28,826 bases of DNA from Pseudoruminococcus_B sp937901805. Lineage in GTDB: Bacteria > Bacillota > Clostridia > Oscillospirales > Ruminococcaceae. The stretch's first letter is position 1, and each line of letters opens with the position of its first letter. The stretch lies in the NCBI GenBank assembly GCA_963560245.1, contig CAUWNS010000023.1, forward strand, positions 1-28,826. The letters are read 5' to 3'. The translations under genes were made by a program, and so were the position numbers. The notes beneath the pieces were generated by a model. The model ran no database searches and was not told where the DNA came from. It worked only from the letters and a program-made list of their open reading frames with translations. Shown here one piece after another: positions 7,668 to 14,745 of this stretch.

Positions 7668-8288
7668 ATGACAATTTTGGTTGTAGGCTGCGGTAAAGTC
7701 GGCTCGCGGCTTGCTTCTGTACTTGACAAAATGGGCCATGATATCAGCGTTATTGACCAAGATGAACGGAATCTCCATATGCTGGATGCAGATTTCAACG
7801 GGTTCACTACAGTCGGCGTCCCAATTGATCAGGATGTCCTTCGCCGCGCAGGGATTGAAAACTGCGACGCACTTGCTGCAGTTACGCACGATGACAACGT
7901 CAACATTATGGTCGCACAGCTGGCACGGGAATTTTTTAAGATAGAACGCGTCATTGTGCGCATCTATGATCCAAATCGGGAAGACGTATTCTCCCATTTT
8001 GGTTTAAGCACCATTTGTCCAACAAACTTAACGGTCGCATCTGTCTGTTCTGCACTGACAGATGAAGAGGAAACCAGAAATATGACGTTTGGAACGCAGA
8101 CCATTTTCTTTTCCTCTGTCAAGGTTCCCAGCGAACTTGTCGGAAAACGCTCTTCCAGCGTTCCAATTGCCAAAAATGAACAGCTTTTCGGCGTTTCCCA
8201 TATGGATGGAACATTCACTATGACCGCATTGCACCCTGTGCTGCTCAAACGCACCGATCGGCTGGTCTTTGCCCGCGTGATTGACTGA
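7668..8288 (+). CDS. TrkA/Ktr-type potassium uptake regulator, first copy
   Basis: This 206-residue protein has an N-terminal Rossmann RCK domain. ILVVGCGKVGSRLA (about residues 3-16) carries the GxGxxG nucleotide loop, and VIDQDERNL (about 29-37) supplies the acidic residue that binds the ribose of NAD(H) or ATP. Residues 130-206 are an RCK_C-like domain that is less typical than usual. Such proteins form rings on the cytoplasmic side of TrkH/KtrB-type potassium channels and gate them with nucleotide (and, in Gram-positives, sometimes c-di-AMP). Ribosome binding site AAGGAGG. It is followed after 14 bases by a second RCK protein, so the two probably make a hetero-assembly. No membrane subunit is in the window. 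Confidence 0.88.
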   Translation: MTILVVGCGKVGSRLASVLDKMGHDISVIDQDERNLHMLDADFNGFTTVGVPIDQDVLRRAGIENCDALAAVTHDDNVNIMVAQLAREFFKIERVIVRIYDPNREDVFSHFGLSTICPTNLTVASVCSALTDEEETRNMTFGTQTIFFSSVKVPSELVGKRSSSVPIAKNEQLFGVSHMDGTFTMTALHPVLLKRTDRLVFARVID

Positions 8289-8302
8289 TTACGGAGGTTG
8301 CT

Positions 8303-8983
8303 ATGAATATTATTGTAGTCGGCGGAGGAAAGGTTGGCTATTACCTGACCAAAACCCTTTTAGAACATGGGCACAGCCCTATTTTGATTGAACAGAACAG
8401 GGAAAGCTGCCGCCGTGCGGCAAACGAACTGGATATCCCTGTCATCTGTGGGGACGGCACTACAATTGAAGTCCTGGAAGAAGCGGGAATTTCCCACTGT
8501 GATGCCCTGATTGGAGCAACCGGCCAGGATGAAAACAATTTGATTGCATGCCAGCTGGCCAAAATGAAATTCCATATTAAAAAGACGGTCGCCCGCGTCA
8601 ACAACCCCAAAAATGTAGAAGTTCTGAAACAATTGGGAGTGGATATCCCTATCAGCTCTACCGACAGTATTGCACGGATGCTGGAGCAGGAAGTAGACAC
8701 CGCTACTATCCGACGGCTGATGTCCCTCAACCGCGGAGAAACCATCCTCTCAGAAGTCCAGTTGGAAGAGGATCATCCCCTGGACGGAAAGCGATTGATG
8801 GATCTGAACCTTCCGAAAGACGCCATTGTTGTTACCCTTGCCAGAGAGGATGATATTATCGTGCCAAACGGCAGCACGCGCATCCACTCCGGTGATAAAA
8901 TGCTTGTTGTCGCAAAAAACAAGGCCATCCATGATCTGGCCATTGCTTTGCACCTGGATCCCAAAGACTTAAAAAGAAGATAA
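8303..8983 (+). CDS. TrkA/Ktr-type potassium uptake regulator, second copy
   Basis: This 226-residue protein is co-transcribed with the preceding one (14-base gap, CGGAGG site). NIIVVGGGKVGYYLTKTL (residues 2-19) is the Rossmann loop and ILIEQNRES supplies the acidic ribose-binding position. The N-terminal RCK domain runs to about residue 135. A clear RCK_C/TrkA_C domain follows at about 143-222 (SEVQLEEDHPLDGKRLMDLNLP, then IHSGDKMLVVAK). It is the more canonical of the pair and the better candidate for direct ligand-controlled gating of a TrkH/KtrB partner encoded elsewhere. Confidence 0.9.
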   Translation: MNIIVVGGGKVGYYLTKTLLEHGHSPILIEQNRESCRRAANELDIPVICGDGTTIEVLEEAGISHCDALIGATGQDENNLIACQLAKMKFHIKKTVARVNNPKNVEVLKQLGVDIPISSTDSIARMLEQEVDTATIRRLMSLNRGETILSEVQLEEDHPLDGKRLMDLNLPKDAIVVTLAREDDIIVPNGSTRIHSGDKMLVVAKNKAIHDLAIALHLDPKDLKRR

Positions 8984-9005
8984 CTGGGACAGGGGTTGTT
9001 TTTTT

Positions 9006-9030
9006 GCAGGACAGCACCTGCTTGCTATTT
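9006..9030 (+). terminator. Weak terminator candidate after the trkA-like pair
   Basis: A 5-bp stem (GCAGG 9006-9010 with CCTGC 9017-9021) is followed by TTGCTATTTT. The stem is short, so termination is probably partial. The same bases form the -35 region of the nitroreductase promoter. Confidence 0.3.
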
Positions 9031-9050
9031 TCCCTTAGAAACGGTATCAT
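9022..9050 (+). promoter_or_regulatory. Candidate promoter for the nitroreductase gene
   Basis: TTGCTA (9022-9027), a 17-base spacer and TATCAT (9045-9050). The predicted start near 9057 is about 26 bases before the preferred ATG. Confidence 0.4.
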
Positions 9051-9082
9051 AGAAAAAACAATAGTGGAAAGGTATGGTATCC

Positions 9083-9607
9083 ATGGAAGCTTTACAGGCT
9101 ATTTTTACCAGGCGCAGTGTCCGCGATTATACCGAAAAAGACGTTTCTGATGAAATGGTGGAAACTTTGCTGCATGCGGCAATGATCGCCCCTAGCACAG
9201 TGAATAACCAGGATTGGGCGTTTGTTGTCGTCCGGGAACACAAAATCCTGGAAGAACTTGCAGACGGGTTGAATGGAAGCGGGGAAATGCTCCGTCATGC
9301 CCCGGTTGCCATTGTCGTATGCGGGAATTGGAATACCGCCTATCGTTATGCAAAAGATTACTGGATTGAAGACTGCAGCGCTGCAACAGAAAATATTCTG
9401 ATTGCTGCAAATGCACTTGGTCTTGGCGCTGTATGGCTTGGAACCTATCCTCAGACAGATAAAATGCAGCATGTCTCCAAAACGCTGGAACTGCCGGAAA
9501 CGATTATCCCCATGTGCGTCGTTTCTATCGGATGGCCTGCTTCTTTAAAAGAAAGTGCGGTGGATGAACGATTTGATCCTGAGAAAATCCATCTCAACAA
9601 ATGGTAA
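9083..9607 (+). CDS. Nitroreductase family FMN-dependent oxidoreductase
   Basis: This protein of about 174 residues opens MEALQAIFTRRSVRDY, where RRSVR is the FMN-phosphate-binding start of the nitroreductase fold. It is followed by APSTVNNQDWAFVVV and by the late AANALGLGAVWLGTYP segment that lines the flavin pocket. Members reduce nitro groups, quinones or flavins with NAD(P)H; some have quite different roles, and the substrate cannot be told here. An in-frame ATG nine bases upstream (9074) is possible, but GGAAAGG would then be only one base away. The start at 9083 has correct spacing and better matches the family. It is a single gene with its own promoter and terminator. Confidence 0.88.
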   Translation: MEALQAIFTRRSVRDYTEKDVSDEMVETLLHAAMIAPSTVNNQDWAFVVVREHKILEELADGLNGSGEMLRHAPVAIVVCGNWNTAYRYAKDYWIEDCSAATENILIAANALGLGAVWLGTYPQTDKMQHVSKTLELPETIIPMCVVSIGWPASLKESAVDERFDPEKIHLNKW

Positions 9608-9625
9608 GAAACTCTATTCTTAATC

Positions 9626-9657
9626 AAAAGGGGAATGGAAAAATCCATTCCCCTTTT
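9626..9657. terminator. Bidirectional terminator, nitroreductase / acetyltransferase
   Basis: A perfect 14-bp stem (AAAAGGGGAATGGA at 9626-9639 with 9644-9657) has an AAAA loop and T/A runs on both sides. It lies between the convergent nitroreductase and GNAT genes. Confidence 0.8.
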
Positions 9658-9675
9658 TGGTTGAGAATATAACTT

Positions 9676-10200
9676 TCAAAGACCAAACTCTTTTGCATAG
9701 ATCATTTTTCCACCTACAGGACGGGCGTTTTCCAATAACCGGATTGCCATAAAATTCTCTTCCGGTATTCCCTGTGGGGGTTCAATTCCAAATTCTTTTG
9801 CCGGCAGATATCCGCAGCGCGGATAATAGGTCTCGCTTCCAAGAACTATGGAATAGGAAAACCCCATCCGTCTTGCAATATGATGGCCTTGCTGAATCAG
9901 CGCCGTACCCACTCCCTGTCTTTGAAACTCCGGTATAACAGCGAGCGGCGCCAGGGCGAGTACCGACTCCTGCCCCACTTTTGCCTTGGTAAACAGGATA
10001 TATCCGGCCAGCCGGCCTTTTCTTTCTGCCACCAGGGAAAGTCCTGGGACAAATGCTGTACTATGCCTGAGGGCTGCCACCAAATCCTGTTCCTTCCCAT
10101 CCCGATGTTCTGCATGCTCAAACGCTTGCTGGATTAACCGGTAAACGGCTGCATAATCCCGATCCATTTCCTGTCTGATGACAAAGTTGTTCCGCTGCAT
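9676..10200 (-). CDS. GNAT family N-acetyltransferase (YhbS-like)
   Basis: This 174-residue protein has motif A at about 91-102 (EFQRQGVGTALI, with Q-R-Q-G-V-G binding the acetyl-CoA pyrophosphate) and SIVLGSETYYPRCGYLPA (about 117-134). The latter is the signature of the YhbS/COG3153 branch, small-molecule acetyltransferases of unknown substrate. The frame is open for 13 codons further upstream, but the ATG at 10200 is preferred because AAGGGGA lies 8 bases before it. It follows the small sigma-like gene on the same strand after 54 bases and may be co-transcribed with it. Confidence 0.87.
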   Translation of the reverse strand: MQRNNFVIRQEMDRDYAAVYRLIQQAFEHAEHRDGKEQDLVAALRHSTAFVPGLSLVAERKGRLAGYILFTKAKVGQESVLALAPLAVIPEFQRQGVGTALIQQGHHIARRMGFSYSIVLGSETYYPRCGYLPAKEFGIEPPQGIPEENFMAIRLLENARPVGGKMIYAKEFGL

Positions 10201-10254
10201 AAAAAAATCCCCTTTTCTACGGTTCCAATAAAAGGACATCGTCTGCCTGTTCCG

Positions 10255-10551
10255 TCATATCGGGTCATAGAAACAGGCAAGGATTCCCTTTATTTTTTCC
10301 CTGGTACGGGCAAGATGGCGGCTGACTGTACTTTTGTTGAGATGTAATTGCTCTGCAATTTGTTCCATTGTCAATCCGTTCTTGTAATACAGCAGGGTAA
10401 TTTCTCTCTGCCGTCGAGTTAAACGGTTGCGGATCACACCGGAGACTACCCGCAGCAAATATGCCTGTTCGCTGTTGACAAAATCCTCATCATAGTTGCC
10501 TTGCAGATAATCTCTCATGGACTGACGGTTCAGCAATTCTTCATAGAGCAT
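10255..10551 (-). CDS. Small sigma-70 region 4-like helix-turn-helix protein
   Basis: This 98-residue protein consists mainly of a sigma region 4-type DNA-binding domain. RLTRRQREITLLYYKNG (about 43-59) is followed by the helix-turn-helix TMEQIAEQLHLNKSTVSRHLARTREKI (about 61-87). No region 2 is present, so it cannot open promoters alone. It could be a transcription regulator of the small region-4-only type (compare YlxM-like proteins) or one half of a split sigma factor. The start at 10551 has AAGGGGG 8 bases upstream; an in-frame start at 10599 is possible. It sits head-to-head with the amino-acid decarboxylase gene and ahead of a GNAT gene, its likely operon partner. Confidence 0.8.
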   Translation of the reverse strand: MLYEELLNRQSMRDYLQGNYDEDFVNSEQAYLLRVVSGVIRNRLTRRQREITLLYYKNGLTMEQIAEQLHLNKSTVSRHLARTREKIKGILACFYDPI

Positions 10552-10714
10552 CGAAAACACCCCCTTTTTCAACGTAGCATACATGTTTCCGTCTGTCAAA
10601 TTCTGATACGAAAACCCTGTAAAGCCGGTTCACTGTCAATGTACAGAATCACAGCTTTTAATGCAGCACAAAGCAATCTATTTCTTTTTGGCCATTCTTT
10701 TAGGAGGGAGAACC

Positions 10715-12049
10715 ATGCCTCAAACACCCTTGTACAATTTTTTAAAACAGTATCATGCAAGCGGATGCTCCCGCCTGCATATGCCGGGACATAAGGGAAA
10801 CTTTCCTTTGCTCAATCAGGAGGGTCTCGGTTCTTTGGATATTACAGAAATCCAGGGGGCGGACAGCTTGTTTGAATGCAATGGGATTCTCAGGGAAGCG
10901 GAAAAAAACGCGGAAGCCCTTTACCACAGTACCCGCACGCTCTACAGCGCCGGCGGAAGCACGCTTTGTATCCAGACCATGCTCGCCCTTGTCCGCCCGC
11001 GCGGGGGAAAAATTATTTTGTCAAGAAACTCTCACAAAGCCGCCGTCAACGCAATAGCTCTGCTCGGCCTGGAGCCGGTTTGGCTTTTTCCAAAAAAGCT
11101 GGATGATACCGTATTCCCGGGAATCATAACCCCGGAACAGATTCGAGACGCCCTTTTAAAACATCCGGACGCCGCCGCCGTCTATGTGACCTCCCCGGAT
11201 TATTTCGGCATTCTCTGTAATATCCGGGGAATTAAAACAGAATGCGAAGCATTTGGCGTCCCGCTTCTGGTGGACAATGCGCATGGAGCTCATCTCTGCA
11301 TTTTTGACGGAATGCATCCCATTCAACAGGGCGCCGATCTCTGCTGCGATTCTGCACACAAAACCCTTCCCGCCTTAACCGGATCCGCCCTGCTGCATAT
11401 TGGGAACCCGGAATTCACAGCTGGTGCAAAGGAAACTATGTCTCTATTCGGTTCCACCAGTCCCTCCTATCTCATCATGCTTTCCACTGAACTCGCCCTG
11501 AATTGGCTGGCCGAAGAGGGGAAAACCGCTTTTAAAACCCTGCAAAATCGAGTTTTCAAGATTGAAAAACAGTTTGTAGAAAATGGATTTGCCACCCCTG
11601 CATCTTATCGGCGGGATTCGACCCGGATCGTACTGGACACCCTGTACGGAGGATATCCCGGCGAGGAATTCGCCGCACTGCTGCGAAGCTTTGGCATGGA
11701 ACCGGAATTTGTATCAAAAGGTGCGGTTGTCCTGCTCACTTCCCCCTTTAACCGGGAAGAAGATTTTCGCAGGCTGGAGCAATTTGCCGCTTCCCTTCCT
11801 AAGCGGGAGCGGATACATACCCGTATTCCTGAATTTCCCGTCCCAGATCGGGCTATGAGCGTCCGCCAGGCAGTACTCTCCCCTTTTGAAGTCCTTTCTC
11901 TGGAACAGGCGGAGGGAAAAACCTGTGCAGACGCGCGGATTTCCTGCCCTCCCGGAGTACCGGTGGTTATGCCCGGCGAGGTGATTGATAAAAAAATCAG
12001 GAATATTTTAAAAATGTATGGCATAAATGACATAAAAGTGGTAAAATGA
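10715..12049 (+). CDS. Orn/Lys/Arg decarboxylase family protein (YaaO/SpeA-like)
   Basis: This 444-residue PLP enzyme of the prokaryotic group III decarboxylase family opens with SRLHMPGHKGNF (about 19-30), a family signature. The cofactor site includes VDNAHGAH (D187, H190) and the Schiff-base lysine K216 in CDSAHKTLPALTG. The short length (no N-terminal receiver-like wing domain) and its place directly before darA and holB match Bacillus yaaO. It should remove CO2 from arginine, lysine or ornithine to give a polyamine or its precursor; the preferred substrate cannot be read. An upstream in-frame ATG (10661) is less likely, since TAGGAGGGAG lies 5 bases before the ATG at 10715. A perfect 12-bp AT-rich palindrome follows the stop codon. 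Confidence 0.88.
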   Translation: MPQTPLYNFLKQYHASGCSRLHMPGHKGNFPLLNQEGLGSLDITEIQGADSLFECNGILREAEKNAEALYHSTRTLYSAGGSTLCIQTMLALVRPRGGKIILSRNSHKAAVNAIALLGLEPVWLFPKKLDDTVFPGIITPEQIRDALLKHPDAAAVYVTSPDYFGILCNIRGIKTECEAFGVPLLVDNAHGAHLCIFDGMHPIQQGADLCCDSAHKTLPALTGSALLHIGNPEFTAGAKETMSLFGSTSPSYLIMLSTELALNWLAEEGKTAFKTLQNRVFKIEKQFVENGFATPASYRRDSTRIVLDTLYGGYPGEEFAALLRSFGMEPEFVSKGAVVLLTSPFNREEDFRRLEQFAASLPKRERIHTRIPEFPVPDRAMSVRQAVLSPFEVLSLEQAEGKTCADARISCPPGVPVVMPGEVIDKKIRNILKMYGINDIKVVK

Positions 12050-12077
12050 AATTACAAACTTAGATAGTTTGTAATTT
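12049..12077. repeat. AT-rich perfect palindrome between the decarboxylase gene and darA
   Basis: AAATTACAAACT (12049-12060) and its exact complement AGTTTGTAATTT (12066-12077) flank the loop TAGAT. It begins on the last base of the stop codon and ends 7 bases before the darA ribosome binding site. It has no T-tract, so it is not a standard terminator. It could be an operator, an RNA processing site or a stabilising hairpin. Confidence 0.6.
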
Positions 12078-12099
12078 GCATGCCAAGGAGGTTGCTTTT

Positions 12100-12423
12100 A
12101 TGAAACTTATTTTCGCTATTGTATCCAGTGACGACAGCTCTGCTGTGCAGAGTGGCCTGACAAAGGAAGGATTTTCCGTTACCAAACTCGCTACCACCGG
12201 AGGCTTCCTCATGGCGGGAAACACTACATTCATCATCGGTACCGACGACGAAAAAGTCGACAAGGCTATCGAAGTGATTTCCAAGCACAGTAAGAAACGT
12301 GTACAGATGGTACCGTCTTCCGCATCTTACGGCGTGGGTATGTATACCACATTCCCGGTCGAAGTGACTGTGGGCGGCGCTACGATCTTTGTCCTGGATG
12401 TCGAACGATTTGAGAAAGTCTGA
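12100..12423 (+). CDS. darA: Cyclic-di-AMP receptor protein DarA (PII-like, YaaQ)
   Basis: This 107-residue protein reads MKLIFAIVSSDD, then ATTGGFLMAGNTTFIIGTDDE and GGATIFVLDVERFEKV, the complete DarA/PstA/YaaQ pattern. The family is a trimer with a PII-like fold that binds c-di-AMP between subunits; the T-G-G-F and G-N-T-T segments belong to the loops around the ligand. Its targets are not settled. The start at 12100 is set by AAGGAGG 8 bases upstream; the frame continues 8 codons further but without a site. In Bacillus the gene also precedes holB and ricT, but tmk, which lies before yaaQ there, is absent here. The holB start is 9 bases downstream, so translation is probably coupled. Confidence 0.95.
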   Translation: MKLIFAIVSSDDSSAVQSGLTKEGFSVTKLATTGGFLMAGNTTFIIGTDDEKVDKAIEVISKHSKKRVQMVPSSASYGVGMYTTFPVEVTVGGATIFVLDVERFEKV

Positions 12424-12432
12424 TTTCCCTTT

Positions 12433-13407
12433 ATGTGTTTTCAAGGAGTAGGGCTTTCTAAAAAATTCATTGCAAATGCACAGGCTAAAGCGGCGCTCGC
12501 TGGTTTTTTAACCAGCGGGCGCATGCCGCATGCTCTGCTATTGGAAGGTGCAGCAGGGACGGGGAAAAAAACATTTGCCCTATATGCCGCATCTCTTTTT
12601 TTAAACGACGGATACCAGCCTGGCACCTATGAAAAACTGCTTGCCGGAAATCACCCCGACTTTATTTGGGTGAAAGGAGACGGTTCCGCGCGTTCCTTTC
12701 ATATCGACGCCATCCGTACAATCCGCGACAGTGCCTATATTCTTCCAAACCAATCGGATCGGAAAGTCTATCTGCTCAGCGACTGTCAGAGTATGAGTAT
12801 CCCTGCCCAAAACGCCCTGCTCAAACTTTTGGAAGAACCGCCTTCCCACTGTATTTTTCTTTTGACTGTTGATTCCAGAAAAAGCCTTTTGGAAACAATT
12901 TTTTCCCGGTGCGAATCTATTTCCCTGTTTCCCCCTTCTATTCCGGAGTGCATCCGTTCTCTGAAAGAGCAGGGATTTGAGGAAAAGGACGCCGTCTATG
13001 CTGCCGGACTGTATGAAGGCAATATTGGGCAGTGCCTGGGGCTGCTGGGTGATGAAAAACACAGGCAGTCCTGTGATCTGGCTTTTGACTTGATGGAAAG
13101 CATTACAAAACGCAGGGAAAGTGAAATCCTTATGGCGCTTTCCCCTATGGAAAAAGACAGGAAACTATTTTCTCGCTGTTTACAGGATCTCATTGAATTA
13201 TTCGGCTACGCACTCCGGGAGCGTTACCGCCATTCGCCTGAACAAACGGACGTAAGGATCCGGAAATTGAATACCGCCCTTAGTGCCAAAGAAATCCTGG
13301 ACATTATTTTTTACACCAAACAAATTTCCGAAAATTTAAATCAAAATGCAAATCACACGTTGGCTCTTACCCATTATGGGGTTTTACTTGCCGCCGTGTT
13401 TGAATAA
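12433..13407 (+). CDS. holB: DNA polymerase III subunit delta'
   Basis: This 324-residue clamp-loader subunit of the AAA+ type has SGRMPHALLLEGAAGTGKKTFA (about 28-49, Walker A-like loop). It also has IRTIRDSAYILPNQSDRKVYLLSDCQSM (Walker B position), and NALLKLLEEPPSHCIFLL (about 128-145), the hallmark of delta'/gamma-tau clamp-loader ATPases. With delta and tau it loads the beta clamp on DNA. The ATG at 12433 has no good ribosome binding site, but its position gives the family N-terminus and it is 9 bases after darA, so it is probably translated by coupling. An AAGGAG at 12443-12448 falls inside the gene and has no start codon after it in range. Confidence 0.93.
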   Translation: MCFQGVGLSKKFIANAQAKAALAGFLTSGRMPHALLLEGAAGTGKKTFALYAASLFLNDGYQPGTYEKLLAGNHPDFIWVKGDGSARSFHIDAIRTIRDSAYILPNQSDRKVYLLSDCQSMSIPAQNALLKLLEEPPSHCIFLLTVDSRKSLLETIFSRCESISLFPPSIPECIRSLKEQGFEEKDAVYAAGLYEGNIGQCLGLLGDEKHRQSCDLAFDLMESITKRRESEILMALSPMEKDRKLFSRCLQDLIELFGYALRERYRHSPEQTDVRIRKLNTALSAKEILDIIFYTKQISENLNQNANHTLALTHYGVLLAAVFE

Positions 13408-13431
13408 ATTCCAAATTTTAAGGAGGATACC

Positions 13432-14295
13432 ATGGCTGAAGTGATCGGCGTACGCTTTAAAAGCGTCGGCAAAGTCTATTATTTCGACCCGGATTCCCAT
13501 AGAGTACAAAAAGGAGAGCATGTCATTGTAGAAACCGCGCGTGGAATTGAGTGCGGAAAAATTGCAATGGAAAACCGCGAGATCAATGATGAAAACATTG
13601 TTCATCCACTCAAAAAAATCCTGCGGGTTGCCACAGGAGAAGACATGGCCCAAATGGAAAAAAACCGGGAAAAAGAAAAACAGGCGTTCGACGTCTGTTT
13701 GAAAAAAATCCGCGAACACAAACTCAAAATGAAGTTGATTGATGTAGAGTATACATTTGACAACAACAAAATTCTGTTTTATTTTACCGCAGACGGCCGC
13801 GTGGATTTCCGGGAACTCGTCAAGGATCTGGCCTCCATTTTCCGTACACGCATTGAGCTGCGTCAAATTGGCGTACGGGACGAGGCAAAAATGCTTGGCG
13901 GATTGGGCGTCTGTGGCAAACCTTTTTGCTGCTCCTCTTTTTTAGGGGAGTTTCAACCAGTCTCCATCAAAATGGCAAAAGAGCAGGGATTATCCCTGAA
14001 TCCTACAAAAATCTCCGGTACCTGCGGCAGGCTGATGTGCTGTCTGAAATATGAACAGGAGGCCTATGAGGATTTGCTGCGCACCACGCCTAAAGTAGGG
14101 GCTTTCGTAAAAACCCCTCAGGGAAAAGGAAATGTTGTAGATGTGAACCTGCTAACAGGGGAGCTTAAAGTTAAAATGGAACAGGAACCGGCGGCGGCTC
14201 CTGTCTCTTTCCATAAATCCCAGGTAAGAATTTTGAGAGAAGGACAGGAAAAACGGGAAAAACAGTCCGGAGAAAAGCAGAAAAAAGGGGAATAG
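13432..14295 (+). CDS. ricT: RicT/YaaT-like PSP1 domain protein
   Basis: This 287-residue protein begins MAEVIGVRFKSVGKVYYFDP and carries the PSP1 C-terminal domain with its cysteine set: C161 in GVCGKPFCCSS (C161, C166, C167) and C198, C203, C204 in GTCGRLMCC. In Bacillus subtilis RicT joins RicA and RicF in an iron-sulphur Y-complex that assists RNase Y in mRNA maturation and affects sporulation and biofilm; partner proteins are not in this window. The C-terminal 40 residues are highly charged (REGQEKREKQSGEKQKKGE). Ribosome binding site TAAGGAGG. It follows holB after 24 bases in the conserved order. The next gene is a ferredoxin instead of yabA. Confidence 0.93.
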   Translation: MAEVIGVRFKSVGKVYYFDPDSHRVQKGEHVIVETARGIECGKIAMENREINDENIVHPLKKILRVATGEDMAQMEKNREKEKQAFDVCLKKIREHKLKMKLIDVEYTFDNNKILFYFTADGRVDFRELVKDLASIFRTRIELRQIGVRDEAKMLGGLGVCGKPFCCSSFLGEFQPVSIKMAKEQGLSLNPTKISGTCGRLMCCLKYEQEAYEDLLRTTPKVGAFVKTPQGKGNVVDVNLLTGELKVKMEQEPAAAPVSFHKSQVRILREGQEKREKQSGEKQKKGE

Positions 14296-14306
14296 CGAAT
14301 CAAATA

Positions 14307-14380
14307 ATAGCGTTCTTTTTGATATATTCTCATTTTGCTGGAAAATGAATAAAGAATTTAGTCATAGCGTTTTATTGATA
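14307..14380 (+). repeat. Imperfect direct repeats ahead of the ferredoxin promoter
   Basis: ATAGCGTTCTTTTTGATA (14307-14324) recurs as ATAGCGTTTTATTGATA (14364-14380), 57 bases apart, ending 9 bases before the -35 box. Between them is a 7-bp hairpin (TCATTTT 14330-14336 with AAAATGA 14342-14348) without a T-tract. Candidate regulator-binding sites. Confidence 0.45.
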
Positions 14381-14389
14381 GCAAATTCC

Positions 14390-14417
14390 TTGAATTTTGA
14401 AAAAATTGTGGTATGAT
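14390..14417 (+). promoter_or_regulatory. Promoter of the ferredoxin gene
   Basis: TTGAAT (14390-14395), a 16-base spacer and TATGAT (14412-14417) with TGG before it (extended -10). It gives a leader of about 25 bases before the ATG. Confidence 0.65.
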
Positions 14418-14448
14418 AGGCTTAAACTTGATTTGGAGGTGTTTTTCC

Positions 14449-14619
14449 ATGGCATATGTTATTTCTGACGAATGCATCAGCTGTGGTGCTTGCGAGGCTG
14501 AGTGCCCGGTATCTGCAATTTCTGCAGGCGATGGCAAATACGTAATCGATGAGGCTACCTGCATTGACTGCGGTTCTTGCGCTAGCGTTTGCCCGGTTGG
14601 AGCTCCGAGCGCAAAATAA
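14449..14619 (+). CDS. 2[4Fe-4S] ferredoxin
   Basis: This 56-residue clostridial-type ferredoxin has two CxxCxxCxxxCP motifs (C9, C12, C15, C19 and C38, C41, C44, C48), each contributing to both cubane clusters as is usual for the fold. It is a soluble low-potential electron carrier, the natural acceptor of pyruvate:ferredoxin oxidoreductase, which is also encoded in this window. The start at 14449 has TTGGAGGTG at good distance. It has its own promoter and a strong terminator, so although it sits inside the conserved ricT-trmN6-rsmI neighbourhood it can be transcribed separately. Confidence 0.95.
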   Translation: MAYVISDECISCGACEAECPVSAISAGDGKYVIDEATCIDCGSCASVCPVGAPSAK

Positions 14620-14635
14620 GTTTTTTAAAACATGG

Positions 14636-14676
14636 CACAACCCGCCCAGTTTCTGGACGGGTTGTGTTTTGTTTTA
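14636..14676 (+). terminator. Terminator of the ferredoxin gene
   Basis: A 13-base-pair stem with one C/A mismatch (CACAACCCGCCCAG 14636-14649 with CTGGACGGGTTGTG 14653-14666) and a TTT loop is followed by TTTTGTTTT. Confidence 0.8.
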
Positions 14677-14695
14677 CCCTGCTTTATGCTATAGT
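14667..14695 (+). promoter_or_regulatory. Candidate extended -10 promoter for trmN6-rsmI
   Basis: TATAGT (14690-14695) is preceded by TGC; the -35 region is only T-rich and lies within the terminator's T-tract. It would restart transcription for the two RNA methyltransferase genes after the ferredoxin terminator. Confidence 0.4.
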
Positions 14696-14745
14696 AAAGA
14701 GGCAGATTATCAAAAGCTGCTAAATTCTGTTACAGGAGAAATTCC

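Noticed and set aside
10571..10599. TTGACA-17-TACGTT as promoter of the small sigma-like gene
   Set aside because: The predicted start of transcription would fall inside the ribosome binding site of the preferred start codon, so I did not annotate it.
10661..10714. Upstream ATG for the decarboxylase
   Set aside because: It has no ribosome binding site, and a strong one (TAGGAGGGAG) lies directly before the ATG at 10715, where the family N-terminus begins.
12443..12448. AAGGAG as a ribosome binding site for a later holB start
   Set aside because: No ATG, GTG or TTG in frame follows within range, and the ATG at 12433 gives the family N-terminus.
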